Shown here: piece by piece, positions 1 through 5,559 of the stretch | Position numbering within the stretch: position 1 is the stretch's first letter | How the letters are laid out: the number at the start of each line of letters is the position of its first letter | DNA from: Pseudomonadota bacterium | GTDB taxonomy: Bacteria; Pseudomonadota; Alphaproteobacteria; Rhodospirillales; Casp-alpha2 | Reading direction: 5' to 3' | Assembly (NCBI GenBank): GCA_022563215.1 | Contig: JADFNT010000133.1 | Location: 1-5,559 of the forward strand | DNA: 5,559 nucleotides | Translations under genes and position numbers: made by a program | The notes under the pieces: generated by a model | Told to the model about the DNA's origin: nothing | The model's input: the letters and a program-made list of their open reading frames with translations, nothing else | Database searches by the model: none

Positions 1-2
1 AT

Positions 3-596
3 ATTTGGTCGACCCACATCATGCAGTTTCGATTGGATGGATGCGAGGATTGGAACGACCAGTTGGTGGCCCACATCACCGGTATGGATTCGACGCGGGA
101 AAACCTGACGACCGACTACCGCAAGACTGACTTCTTCAAATCCAGCGAACCGGCCGTCGGGTGGCTCGGGGACCGGATCAAGGAAACCGTTGCCGGGTAT
201 TTCCAAAACTTCGCCGATCCCGAACTCCGTTGGAGCCTCTTGGGTTGGCCGAACGTCAACCGCATCGGGGACTACCACGCACCGCACGTCCACCCCTGGA
301 GTTATTTGAGCGGTACCTACTACGTGCGGCTGCCAAAGGCAGAATCCGGCGATAACCTGTCATCAACGCCCTCGGGCGCGATCAGTTACTCCGACCCGAG
401 GCCCGCGGCAAGCCGAATCGCCGTCGAGGGCGATCCCTATTCCAGGCCTCAGTTCTCGCTTTTGCCCGAACCGGGAACAATGCTGATTTGGCCATCGTCC
501 CTTATACACACCGTCTATCCCAACATGTCCCCGGAACAACGGATTTCGGTCAGCTTCAACATCATGGTTGATTTTTCCAAAGGTCTCGTTACGTAA
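3..596 (+). CDS. putative 2OG-Fe(II) oxygenase (2OG-FeII_Oxy_5 type), 5' end outside window
   Basis: Likely a small non-heme iron, 2-oxoglutarate-dependent oxygenase; substrate unknown. Numbering from the ATG at 21, the centre reads HAPHVHPWSYLSGTYYVRLP (residues 86-105), the His-rich metal segment followed by the SGxYYxxxP strand typical of this family. Next come a DPR (125-127), a GTMLIWPSSLIHTVYPN stretch (152-168) with the distal His163, and ERISVSFN (172-179) with an Arg that probably holds 2-oxoglutarate. His89/His91 and His163 are the likely iron ligands, by family analogy. The frame is open upstream of the ATG: codons 3-20 read I-W-S-T-H-I with no stop. The family usually begins with a 'lFpTpi' strand just before this point, so the ATG at 21 is probably internal and the gene probably starts left of the window. 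It ends at TAA 594-596. Family confidence is good; specific function is not assignable. Confidence 0.8.
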   Translation: MWSTHIMQFRLDGCEDWNDQLVAHITGMDSTRENLTTDYRKTDFFKSSEPAVGWLGDRIKETVAGYFQNFADPELRWSLLGWPNVNRIGDYHAPHVHPWSYLSGTYYVRLPKAESGDNLSSTPSGAISYSDPRPAASRIAVEGDPYSRPQFSLLPEPGTMLIWPSSLIHTVYPNMSPEQRISVSFNIMVDFSKGLVT

Positions 597-635
597 GGCG
601 TGACACAAGGATAGCGCCGCCGCCCATGGTTTCGA

Positions 636-667
636 AAAAGTGGGAGCGGTTGGGATAGTACCAACCC
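636..667 (-). terminator. possible rho-independent terminator after smpB
   Basis: Read on the minus strand just past the smpB stop there is a GGTTGG / CCAACC stem (661-666 with 648-653) around a 7-nt loop. It is followed after 8 nt by a run of five T (complement of 636-640). The stem is short and the gap to the T run is longer than usual, so this is a weak call. It lies in the 73-base space between the convergent oxygenase and smpB genes; nothing else is apparent there. Confidence 0.35.
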
Positions 668-669
668 CC

Positions 670-1146
670 CTACCCCTTGGCGCGCAGCAGCCGGGCCTTC
701 TGGCGGTCCCAATCGCGCTGTTTTATGGTTTGGCGCTTGTCGTACTTGCGCTTGCCTTCGGCCAAGGCCAGTTCGACCTTGGCGATGCCGCGTTTGTTGA
801 AATAGAGGCTGAGGGGCAAAAGCGTCATGCCCTTGCGGTTGACGGCGGCCATCAGCTTGTTGATCTCGCGCCGGTGCAGCAACAGCTTCCTCGCCGCCCG
901 GGGCTCGTGGGAGGAAATGCCCGAGGCCGCGTATTCGGGGATATAGGCGTTGTTGAGGAAAAGCTCGCCGCCCTTTTCCGAGGCGTAAGACTCGCCGATC
1001 GAGGCGCGGCCCGCCCTCAGGGACTTGACCTCGGAGCCCAACAGCACGATCCCCGCCTCGAAGGTGTCGACGATGGTGTAATCGCGGCGCGCCTTGCGGT
1101 TCTGGGCCGCCAGGCGGCCCGGCGTGCGCTTCTTCTTGGCGGCCAT
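670..1146 (-). CDS. smpB: SsrA-binding protein SmpB
   Basis: A 158-residue protein, the normal length for SmpB. SmpB binds the tRNA-like domain of tmRNA (SsrA) and delivers it to stalled ribosomes for trans-translation, in the cytoplasm. Family marks in order: a basic N-terminus ending in NRKARRDY (residues 16-23), the [20 protein letters not shown] core of the OB fold (29-48), the [11 protein letters not shown] segment (62-72), the [16 protein letters not shown] tmRNA-binding stretch (80-95), [20 protein letters not shown] (111-130) and a Lys/Arg-rich C-terminal tail (131-158) that enters the empty mRNA channel. The start is ATG at 1146, preceded on the minus strand by AGGGGG about 5 nt upstream. 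The frame stays open further upstream, but that part lies over the repeats and antisense to hemB and has no SmpB similarity. The partner ssrA gene is not in this window. Divergent from hemB. Confidence 0.97.
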   Translation of the reverse strand: MAAKKKRTPGRLAAQNRKARRDYTIVDTFEAGIVLLGSEVKSLRAGRASIGESYASEKGGELFLNNAYIPEYAASGISSHEPRAARKLLLHRREINKLMAAVNRKGMTLLPLSLYFNKRGIAKVELALAEGKRKYDKRQTIKQRDWDRQKARLLRAKG

Positions 1147-1159
1147 GGAACCCCCTGGG

Positions 1160-1195
1160 AAACCTAGAGCATTTTCCACGTCAGTGGAAACATGC
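1160..1195. repeat. TAGAGC-type palindromic repeat, copy 1
   Basis: Starts with AAACCTAGAGC (1160-1170), identical over 11 bases to copy 2. The palindrome GCATTTTCCAC (left) and GTGGAAACATGC (right), 1169-1195, pairs with one extra base on the right arm around a 4-nt centre. The left flank TAGAGC is not mirrored on the right, where CATGCGATAA is found, so this copy is asymmetric or decayed. It looks like the GAGC-bounded intergenic palindromes common in alphaproteobacterial genomes (from memory, not searched). Confidence 0.6.
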
Positions 1196-1230
1196 GATAA
1201 GCCCGCGCGGCGCTTGAGCGGCCACAGGCA

Positions 1231-1268
1231 AAACCTAGAGCGATTCCATTTGAATGGAATTCGCTCTA
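1231..1268. repeat. TAGAGC-type palindromic repeat, copy 2
   Basis: Repeats the AAACCTAGAGC lead (1231-1241). It then forms a near-perfect palindrome: TAGAGCGATTCCATT (1236-1250), a TG centre, and AATGGAATTCGCTCTA (1253-1268). The arms match over 15 pairs with a single extra A on the right. Copies 1 and 2 are spaced 71 bases apart, start to start, in the same orientation. There is no T run, so it is not a simple terminator. The TCTAAT at 1265-1270 overlaps the right arm and resembles a -10 box for hemB, but no matching -35 was found. Confidence 0.65.
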
Positions 1269-1302
1269 ATGTCGCCAAACCGCCTTTCGGGGCCGGGAAT
1301 GA

Positions 1303-2343
<1,041 letters not shown>

Positions 2344-2368
2344 TTGTCAGGCCCCCGTCCGCTCTTAA

Positions 2369-2878
2369 TCAGGTCTTTGAATTGAGATCCAGCAGCCGGT
2401 CGATATCGAGGACCACCATCAGTTCTTCATCAAGGCGGAAAACGCCGTTCGAAAATTCACGCCACAAGGGGTCCAGCGTTCCCGGGTTCTTTTCGTAACA
2501 GTCCCTGGACAATCCGATAACGTCGCCGATCTTGTCGACCAGTAGGGTGTAAAGGTCATTGTCCTGCTCGACGGTGACGCCCATGCTTTCGTCGATGTCG
2601 TCGCGGGGCTCCAGGCCCAACCGGATGCGGACGTCGATCACGGTGACGATGCGGCCGCGCAGGTTGATCGACCCCTTGACCTCCCTCGGCGCCAGCGGTA
2701 CCGGGGCGATCCGATCGGGCTTAAGGATGTCCTGGACTCTCAGCACCGGAATGCCGAAAAGCTGACCTTCGACCTTGAAGGTCACGTAATCCTCAAGATT
2801 CTCGCCCTGATGAGTGGCCTGGTTCTGTGAATCGGCTGCCGCCACGGTTGACTCCGTTGTTGCAAGGGATTCTGACAT
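2369..2878 (-). CDS. cheW: CheW-domain chemotaxis coupling protein
   Basis: A 169-residue stand-alone CheW, which links chemoreceptors to the histidine kinase CheA at the inner membrane receptor array. Residues 1-28 are a low-complexity Ser/Thr/Ala/Gln-rich tail. The CheW domain fills about 29-166: YVTFKVEGQLFGIPVLRVQDIL (31-52), PREVKGSINLRGRIVTVIDV (64-83; the two-strand SH3-like core), LLVDKIGDVI (112-121), NPGTLDPLW (131-139) and GVFRLDEELMVVLDIDRLL (145-163). The start is ATG at 2878 with a clear GGAG about 7 nt upstream (complement of 2886-2889). No CheA, CheR, CheB or receptor gene is in view, so it is an orphan or outlying CheW. It lies 24 bases downstream of a small unknown gene on the same strand and is probably co-transcribed with it. 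The family is certain; which pathway it serves is not. Confidence 0.93.
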   Translation of the reverse strand: MSESLATTESTVAAADSQNQATHQGENLEDYVTFKVEGQLFGIPVLRVQDILKPDRIAPVPLAPREVKGSINLRGRIVTVIDVRIRLGLEPRDDIDESMGVTVEQDNDLYTLLVDKIGDVIGLSRDCYEKNPGTLDPLWREFSNGVFRLDEELMVVLDIDRLLDLNSKT

Positions 2879-2902
2879 TGATGTTCTCCAGTGTCTTTGG
2901 GG

Positions 2903-3148
2903 TTAATCCTCGAAAAAGATGACCTCGATCTTGAACATCCGGTCGCCGCCCATTTGAAAGGCATCGAGGGCGGCCTGAAATTTCTCCGTCAACATGGACC
3001 CGTTGGATCCTTCCACGCGCCACAGCTCGGCCGGAGGCGCAAATTTATATTCAAACGTTTCCGTCGGTTTTCCGTTGACGATTCCGTGCCACCGGCGGTC
3101 TTCGTCGTTCAGGTAGGCGTAATTCTCATAAACCAATAACTTCGACAC
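2903..3148 (-). CDS. unrecognised 81-residue protein upstream of cheW
   Basis: I do not recognise this family. Read from a GTG at 3148, which has AGGGA about 5 nt upstream, it is a compact soluble protein of 81 residues rich in aromatics. Landmarks are LLVYENYAYLNDEDRRWHG (4-22), an FEYKFAPPAELWRVEG strand-like segment (32-47), and a C-terminal helix TEKFQAALDAF followed by a hydrophobic strand FKIEVIFFED. There is no signal peptide, membrane segment or cysteine in the short form. The frame stays open upstream to a TTG at 3205, but that extension is Arg-rich, overlaps a small palindrome and looks non-coding. The stop is 24 bases before the cheW start, so the two are probably one transcript and the protein may act in chemotaxis or motility; that is inference from position only. 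The protein-like composition, ribosome site and operon spacing support a real gene. Confidence 0.65.
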   Translation of the reverse strand: MSKLLVYENYAYLNDEDRRWHGIVNGKPTETFEYKFAPPAELWRVEGSNGSMLTEKFQAALDAFQMGGDRMFKIEVIFFED

Positions 3149-3229
3149 CGGATCCCTACAATTCACCCGCCGAAAACGTCTGAAACCGCCATACGGCGGG
3201 ACCAAGTCTTCAGTTAGGCGAAGTCAATC

Positions 3230-3256
3230 CTATCGGCGATATGTTTCGCGAGTATG
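3230..3256 (-). promoter_or_regulatory. weak flagellar-sigma (sigma-28-like) promoter candidate for the cheW unit
   Basis: On the minus strand GCCGATAG (complement of 3230-3237) matches the flagellar sigma -10 consensus GCCGATAA in 7 of 8 positions. The element 15 nt upstream is CATA instead of TAAA (3253-3256), which is poor. It lies about 80 bases before the GTG of the 81-residue gene, a sensible place, and the operon encodes a chemotaxis protein. No good sigma-70 pair was found in the same interval. Treat as a lead, not a call. Confidence 0.25.
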
Positions 3257-3279
3257 TCGGGAATGCGTCCGTGTATGAC

Positions 3280-3328
3280 AAAAACGCACCGCAGGACAAA
3301 GGAAAATTGTTTGTTTTCAGGCGTTTTT
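3280..3328 (-). terminator. inverted repeat with A/T tracts, possible terminator of the CoA-transferase gene
   Basis: AAAAACGC (3280-3287) and GCGTTTTT (3321-3328) are perfect 8-base inverted repeats 33 bases apart, about 25-75 bases past the stop of the minus-strand CoA-transferase gene. Inside lies a second small stem, GAAAA/TTTTC (3302-3306 with 3314-3318). Each arm ends in a T run on one strand, as in a bidirectional terminator, but the loop is long and the stem is AT-rich. The rest of the 205-base gap between the 81-residue gene and the CoA-transferase holds only the promoter candidate above and a CCGCC-ATAC-GGCGG palindrome at 3186-3199. Confidence 0.25.
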
Positions 3329-3353
3329 TAGGGCGCCGGGACTGGAAAATCCC

Positions 3354-4571
3354 TCAGATCACGCGGCGCTCGCGCAGCCCGGCGATTTCGTCCGGGCCAA
3401 GGTCGAGCAGTTCCTTCAGCACCTCGTCGGTGTGCTGGCCCAGCATCGGCGGGGCGTGGCGGTAGTCGGGGTTGGTCGCCGACATCCTGATCGGGCTGGC
3501 GATCAGGCGCACCGGCGCATCGCCGGTGGCCGGATGGGACATTTCCAGTTCCATGCCCCGGGCCTTGACTTGCGGATCGTTGAAGACCTGTTCGAGATCG
3601 TTGATGGGACCCGAGCTGACGTTGTTGGCCTGCAGTCCGTCGAGCCAGTGCTTGGACGGTTTTTCGGCGATGATTTCGCACAGTTTCGGAATCAGCTCAT
3701 CGCGGTTGCGGACCCGCTGAGTGTTGGTCTTGAATTTTTCGTCCTCGGCCAGTTCGGAAACGCCGGCGAAGGCGCAAAGCCTTTGGAACTGTTCATCGTT
3801 GGCGGCGGCGATGATGATATCCCCGTCGGCGGTCGGAAAGGACTGATAGGGCACGATGTTGGGGTGCGCGTTGCCGAACCGGGGCGGCGGCGTGCCGGTG
3901 GCCAGGTAGTTGAGGCCCAGGATCGACATCGTCGCCACCTGGGCGTCGAGCATGCTGATGTCGATGTACTGCCCCTGCCCCGTTACCTCGCGGTGGCGAA
4001 GCGCCGCGTTGATGGACACCGCGGCGTACATGCCGGCCATGATGTCGGCGATGGGAACGGCCGATTTCTGCGGTCCGCCGTCGGGCTCGCCGGTGGTGCT
4101 CATGAACCCGCCCATGGCCTGGATCAGGACGTCGTAGCCCGGGCGCGACGCATAGGGGCCGGTCTGGCCGAAACCGGTAATCGAACAATAGACCAAACCC
4201 GGAAATTCGTCCTTCAACTGCTCGTAGCCGAGGCCGAATTTCTTCATTCCGCCGGTCTTGAAGTTTTCCGCCAGCACGTCGGACTTGGCAATCAGGCGCT
4301 TGGCCAGGTCCTGGCCTTCCGGGTTGGCGAGGTCGAGGGTGATGGAACGCTTGTTGCGGTTGGAGCTGGCGAAATAGGCGCTTTCCCCGGTTTCGTTGCC
4401 GGCCCCGTCCCTGAGGTACGGCGGCGCGAAACGCCGGGTATCGTCGCCTTTTCCGGGTTGCTCGACCTTGATCACGTCGGCGCCCAGGTCGCCCAGAATC
4501 TGGGTGCACGTGGGCCCGGCGAGGATGCGGGTCAGGTCGAAGATTCGAAGGCCATGCAGGGGACCGCTCAT
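3354..4571 (-). CDS. class III CoA-transferase, CaiB/BaiF family
   Basis: 405 residues, the usual length. Family III CoA-transferases move CoA between carboxylic acids through aspartyl anhydride and thioester intermediates, working as interlocked dimers in the cytoplasm. Seen: N-terminal PLHGLRIFDLTRILAGP (4-20), LGADVIKVEQPGKGDDTR (29-46), FASSNRNKRSITLDL (67-81), ENFKTGGMKKFGLGY (102-116), SITGFGQTGPYASRPGYD (130-147), GEPDG (161-165), the catalytic Asp176 in VPIADIMAG, DISMLDAQ (204-211), and C-terminal PPMLGQHTDEVL (373-384). The start is ATG at 4571 because the conserved PLxGLRIxDLTR begins right after it; a GGAGAG lies about 11 nt upstream. An upstream ATG at 4634 would add 21 residues without family similarity. 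The substrate pair (formate/oxalate, carnitine, succinate, glutarate, mesaconate and others are known in the family) cannot be told. Divergent from the amidase, with which it shares a control region. Confidence 0.94.
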   Translation of the reverse strand: MSGPLHGLRIFDLTRILAGPTCTQILGDLGADVIKVEQPGKGDDTRRFAPPYLRDGAGNETGESAYFASSNRNKRSITLDLANPEGQDLAKRLIAKSDVLAENFKTGGMKKFGLGYEQLKDEFPGLVYCSITGFGQTGPYASRPGYDVLIQAMGGFMSTTGEPDGGPQKSAVPIADIMAGMYAAVSINAALRHREVTGQGQYIDISMLDAQVATMSILGLNYLATGTPPPRFGNAHPNIVPYQSFPTADGDIIIAAANDEQFQRLCAFAGVSELAEDEKFKTNTQRVRNRDELIPKLCEIIAEKPSKHWLDGLQANNVSSGPINDLEQVFNDPQVKARGMELEMSHPATGDAPVRLIASPIRMSATNPDYRHAPPMLGQHTDEVLKELLDLGPDEIAGLRERRVI

Positions 4572-4589
4572 GGATGATCTGTCTCTCCG

Positions 4590-4715
4590 GGTTTCAGGGA
4601 TGGGCTTGACGGAAACATTTGCCCAAGGCGGCACCCTTCATTTCCACACCCTTATAAAGTAACAAAAGCGTCAACGCCAACAGGCCACTAGTTCAGGCTT
4701 TCACCACCTGAAACC
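4590..4715. promoter_or_regulatory. TTCAGG/CCTGAA half-sites, possible shared operator
   Basis: Between the two divergent promoters sits TTCAGG (4692-4697), 9 bases, then CCTGAA (4707-4712), an inverted pair sized for a dimeric regulator. A third copy, within GGTTTCAGG at 4590-4598, is a perfect 9-base inverted match to CCTGAAACC at 4707-4715 and lies in the leader of the CoA-transferase gene. A regulator binding here could control both directions and might loop the DNA; that is inference. No regulator gene is next to it in the window. Confidence 0.4.
4651..4680 (-). promoter_or_regulatory. sigma-70-like promoter for the CoA-transferase gene
   Basis: On the minus strand TTGGCG (complement of 4675-4680), an 18-base spacer and TATAAG (complement of 4651-4656). 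The -35 matches TTGACA in 4 of 6 positions and the -10 matches TATAAT in 5 of 6. It would give a leader of about 70 bases before the ATG at 4571. The region is clearly more AT-rich than its surroundings. Confidence 0.5.
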
Positions 4716-4744
4716 TTGGACAATGGGCCAACCCTATTTATAAA
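4716..4744 (+). promoter_or_regulatory. sigma-70-like promoter for the amidase gene
   Basis: TTGGAC (4716-4721), exactly 17 bases, then TATAAA (4739-4744), which matches the -10 consensus in 5 of 6 positions. It lies about 47 bases before the ATG at 4791. This explains the AT-rich patch at 4735-4750 and shows that the TTG at 4716 is a -35 element, not a start codon. Confidence 0.55.
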
Positions 4745-4790
4745 CTTAAAGACCCTTTTACCAAGGGCGGGCACGGGAGCACCGACAGCG

Positions 4791-5462
4791 ATGATACGGC
4801 GGTTGGTTTATGCGATTTTGGGGTTGGGGTCGGTGGTGCTGGTGATCGGCGGCGCCGGTTTTGGGTGGCTGTGGGCGACCCTGCCCGAAACCGACGGCAC
4901 CATCGAGGTTCCGGTCATCGAGCAGCCGGTCCAGGTCTACCGCGACGATTCCGGCATTGCCCATATTTTCGCCAAATCCAGCCGCGACGCCTATTTCGCC
5001 CTCGGCTTCGTCCATGCCCAGGACCGTCTGTGGCAGATGGAAACCATGCGCCGCTTCGGCGCCGGGCGGCTGGCCGAGGTCCTGGGACCGGCGGCGCTTG
5101 CGTCGGACAAGTGGATGCGCACCCTTGGCCTTTATCGGTTGGCGGAAAGGCAGTTCGAGGACCTGTCCGAACCCGTGCGCACGGCGCTCAACCTTTACGC
5201 CGCTGGGGTCAACGCCCGCATCGCCCACAGCCGCCGCCTGCCCTGGGGCGTGCCGGCGCTCGAATTCGCCTTTCTCGGGTTTACCCCCGAGCCCTGGCGG
5301 CCGGCCGACTCGCTGGTCTGGGGAAAGATCATGGCGGCCCAGCTCGGCGGCAACTGGCGCGACGAAATCCTGCGCACCCGCCTGGCCCGGAAGCTGGCGC
5401 CGGAACGGGTCGGCGAATTATTGCAGCTCATCGTGTCCCTCAGGGAGTATCAATACGCATAG
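4791..5462 (+). pseudogene. penicillin amidase (acylase) family protein, N-terminal fragment
   Basis: N-terminal part of an Ntn-type amide hydrolase (penicillin/cephalosporin/homoserine-lactone acylase family, normally around 700-850 residues, exported and self-cleaved into alpha and beta chains). Seen from ATG 4791: a signal peptide or anchor (residues 1-30, RR then a hydrophobic run), VQVYRDDSGIAHIFAKSSRDA (48-68), ALGFVHAQDRLWQMETMRRF (70-89), GRLAEVLG (92-99), LYAAGVNARI (135-144), LGFTPEPWRPADSL (162-175) and MAAQLGGNWRDEILR (181-195). Family similarity runs to about residue 213 (KLAPERVGELLQL), where a PPYP-like stretch would normally follow. Instead come ten unrelated residues and TAG at 5460-5462. 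The catalytic beta-chain Ser and everything after it are missing, so the fragment cannot be active. Start choice: GGGAG 12 nt upstream and the promoter at 4716-4744. The most likely cause is an insertion near 5430. Confidence 0.85.
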
Positions 5463-5465
5463 ACC

Positions 5466-5503
5466 GTAGGGGCACCCCGATGGCTTCGGGGCCGTGCCCC
5501 TAC
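5466..5503. repeat. strong REP-like hairpin with GTAG foot
   Basis: A perfect 10-bp outer stem, GTAGGGGCAC (5466-5475) with GTGCCCCTAC (5494-5503), encloses an inner 5-bp stem CCCGA/TCGGG with a TGGCT loop (5476-5490) and a 3-base bulge GCC. It has no trailing T run, so it is not a classic terminator. The GTAG at its foot recalls REP palindromes recognised by REP-associated tyrosine transposases, and GTAGGGGC...GCCCCTAC palindromes are familiar as dispersed repeats in many bacteria (from memory). Confidence 0.7.
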
Positions 5504-5540
5504 CTTAGAAACAAGGCCAATCTCAGAAGGAGCACGTCAA

Positions 5541-5559
5541 ATGACCAGCACGCATAAAG
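5541..5559 (+). CDS. start of an unidentified gene, cut by the window edge
   Basis: ATG at 5541 follows a strong Shine-Dalgarno, AGAAGGAG (5526-5533), with 8-nt spacing. Only six codons are visible (M-T-S-T-H-K). Its place 37 bases after the hairpin, inside a broken gene, makes a transposase or other element-borne gene likely, but the residues seen do not identify any family. Confidence 0.5.

Larger units (their letters stand above)
5430..5559 (+). mobile_element. probable left end of an inserted element, continuing past the window
   Basis: Amidase similarity is lost at about 5430, within one codon run, and what follows is non-coding and palindrome-rich: TCCCT-C-AGGGA (5436-5446), GTAT-CA-ATAC (5447-5456), a strong hairpin (5466-5503), then a ribosome site and the start of a new frame. 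A leader of about 110 bases, hairpins, and then a gene inside an interrupted gene suggests the left end of an insertion sequence. The other end, the transposase body and any target duplication are outside the window, so type and exact boundary cannot be fixed. A deletion or rearrangement joining unrelated DNA is the main alternative. Confidence 0.45.

Noticed and set aside
640..1167. Plus-strand 175-codon frame opposite smpB
   Set aside because: Antisense shadow of a certain gene.
2344..2368. Terminator between convergent hemB and cheW
   Set aside because: No stem with a T run is visible in the 25-base gap.
3149..3205. TTG start at 3205 for the 81-residue protein
   Set aside because: The extension is Arg-rich, crosses a palindrome and lacks a ribosome site, while the GTG at 3148 has AGGGA at good spacing.
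3241..3465. Plus-strand 74-codon frame between the cheW unit and the CoA-transferase
   Set aside because: The first 35 residues look plausible, but it lacks a ribosome site, runs over the inverted repeat and continues antisense into the CoA-transferase as Arg/Ser-rich sequence.
3432..4577. Long plus-strand open frame (381 codons) antisense to the CoA-transferase
   Set aside because: It is the exact mirror of a gene with clear family motifs. Its translation is a Gly/Val/Arg-rich composition typical of antisense frames in GC-rich DNA, with no recognisable domain.
4716..4790. TTG start at 4716 for the amidase
   Set aside because: The TTG is part of a -35 hexamer with correctly spaced TATAAA. 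The added residues precede the natural signal peptide, and the ATG at 4791 fits better.
4865..5557. Second-frame 230-codon ORF running through the amidase and the hairpin
   Set aside because: Arg/Pro/Gly-rich shadow frame over a real coding region. Its run through the junction is chance.
5430..5559. Group II intron 5' end
   Set aside because: GTGTC at 5433 is only loosely like the GUGYG start, and no other intron landmark can be seen in the ~125 bases available.

Overview
The window looks like chromosomal DNA from a GC-rich alphaproteobacterium, most likely of the Rhodospirillales type. The clues are a metal-ligand pattern in HemB that lacks the zinc cysteines, strong G/C preference at third codon positions, and TAGAGC-type palindromic repeats between genes. 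This placement is inferred from style and family features, not from a search.

Layout, left to right: (1) the 3' part of a small putative 2OG-Fe(II) oxygenase on the + strand, open at the left edge; (2) smpB on the - strand, the protein partner of tmRNA in ribosome rescue; (3) a 168-base divergent interval holding two related palindromic repeats; (4) hemB (porphobilinogen synthase, heme/tetrapyrrole pathway) on the + strand, apparently starting at TTG; (5) a two-gene - strand unit of an unrecognised 81-residue protein followed by a stand-alone CheW chemotaxis coupling protein, with a weak flagellar-sigma-like promoter candidate upstream; (6) a class III (CaiB/BaiF) CoA-transferase on the - strand; (7) a 219-base divergent control region with a convincing promoter in each direction and TTCAGG/CCTGAA inverted half-sites between and around them; (8) the first ~213 codons of a penicillin-amidase-family Ntn hydrolase on the + strand; (9) a junction near 5430 where amidase-like sequence stops. 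It is followed by two tiny palindromes, a strong 38-base hairpin with a GTAG foot, a good Shine-Dalgarno and the first codons of a new reading frame cut by the right edge.

Most of the window is ordinary housekeeping and accessory metabolism, and the genes do not form one pathway. smpB and hemB are unrelated neighbours. The cheW pair is a likely operon. The CoA-transferase and amidase share a control region, so they may have been co-regulated before the amidase was broken. The parts that deserve follow-up are the right end (a probable mobile-element insertion that truncates the amidase), the shared operator-like repeats, the unknown small gene paired with cheW, and the repeat pair between smpB and hemB. 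I do not see convincing evidence of a wholly new multi-gene system.
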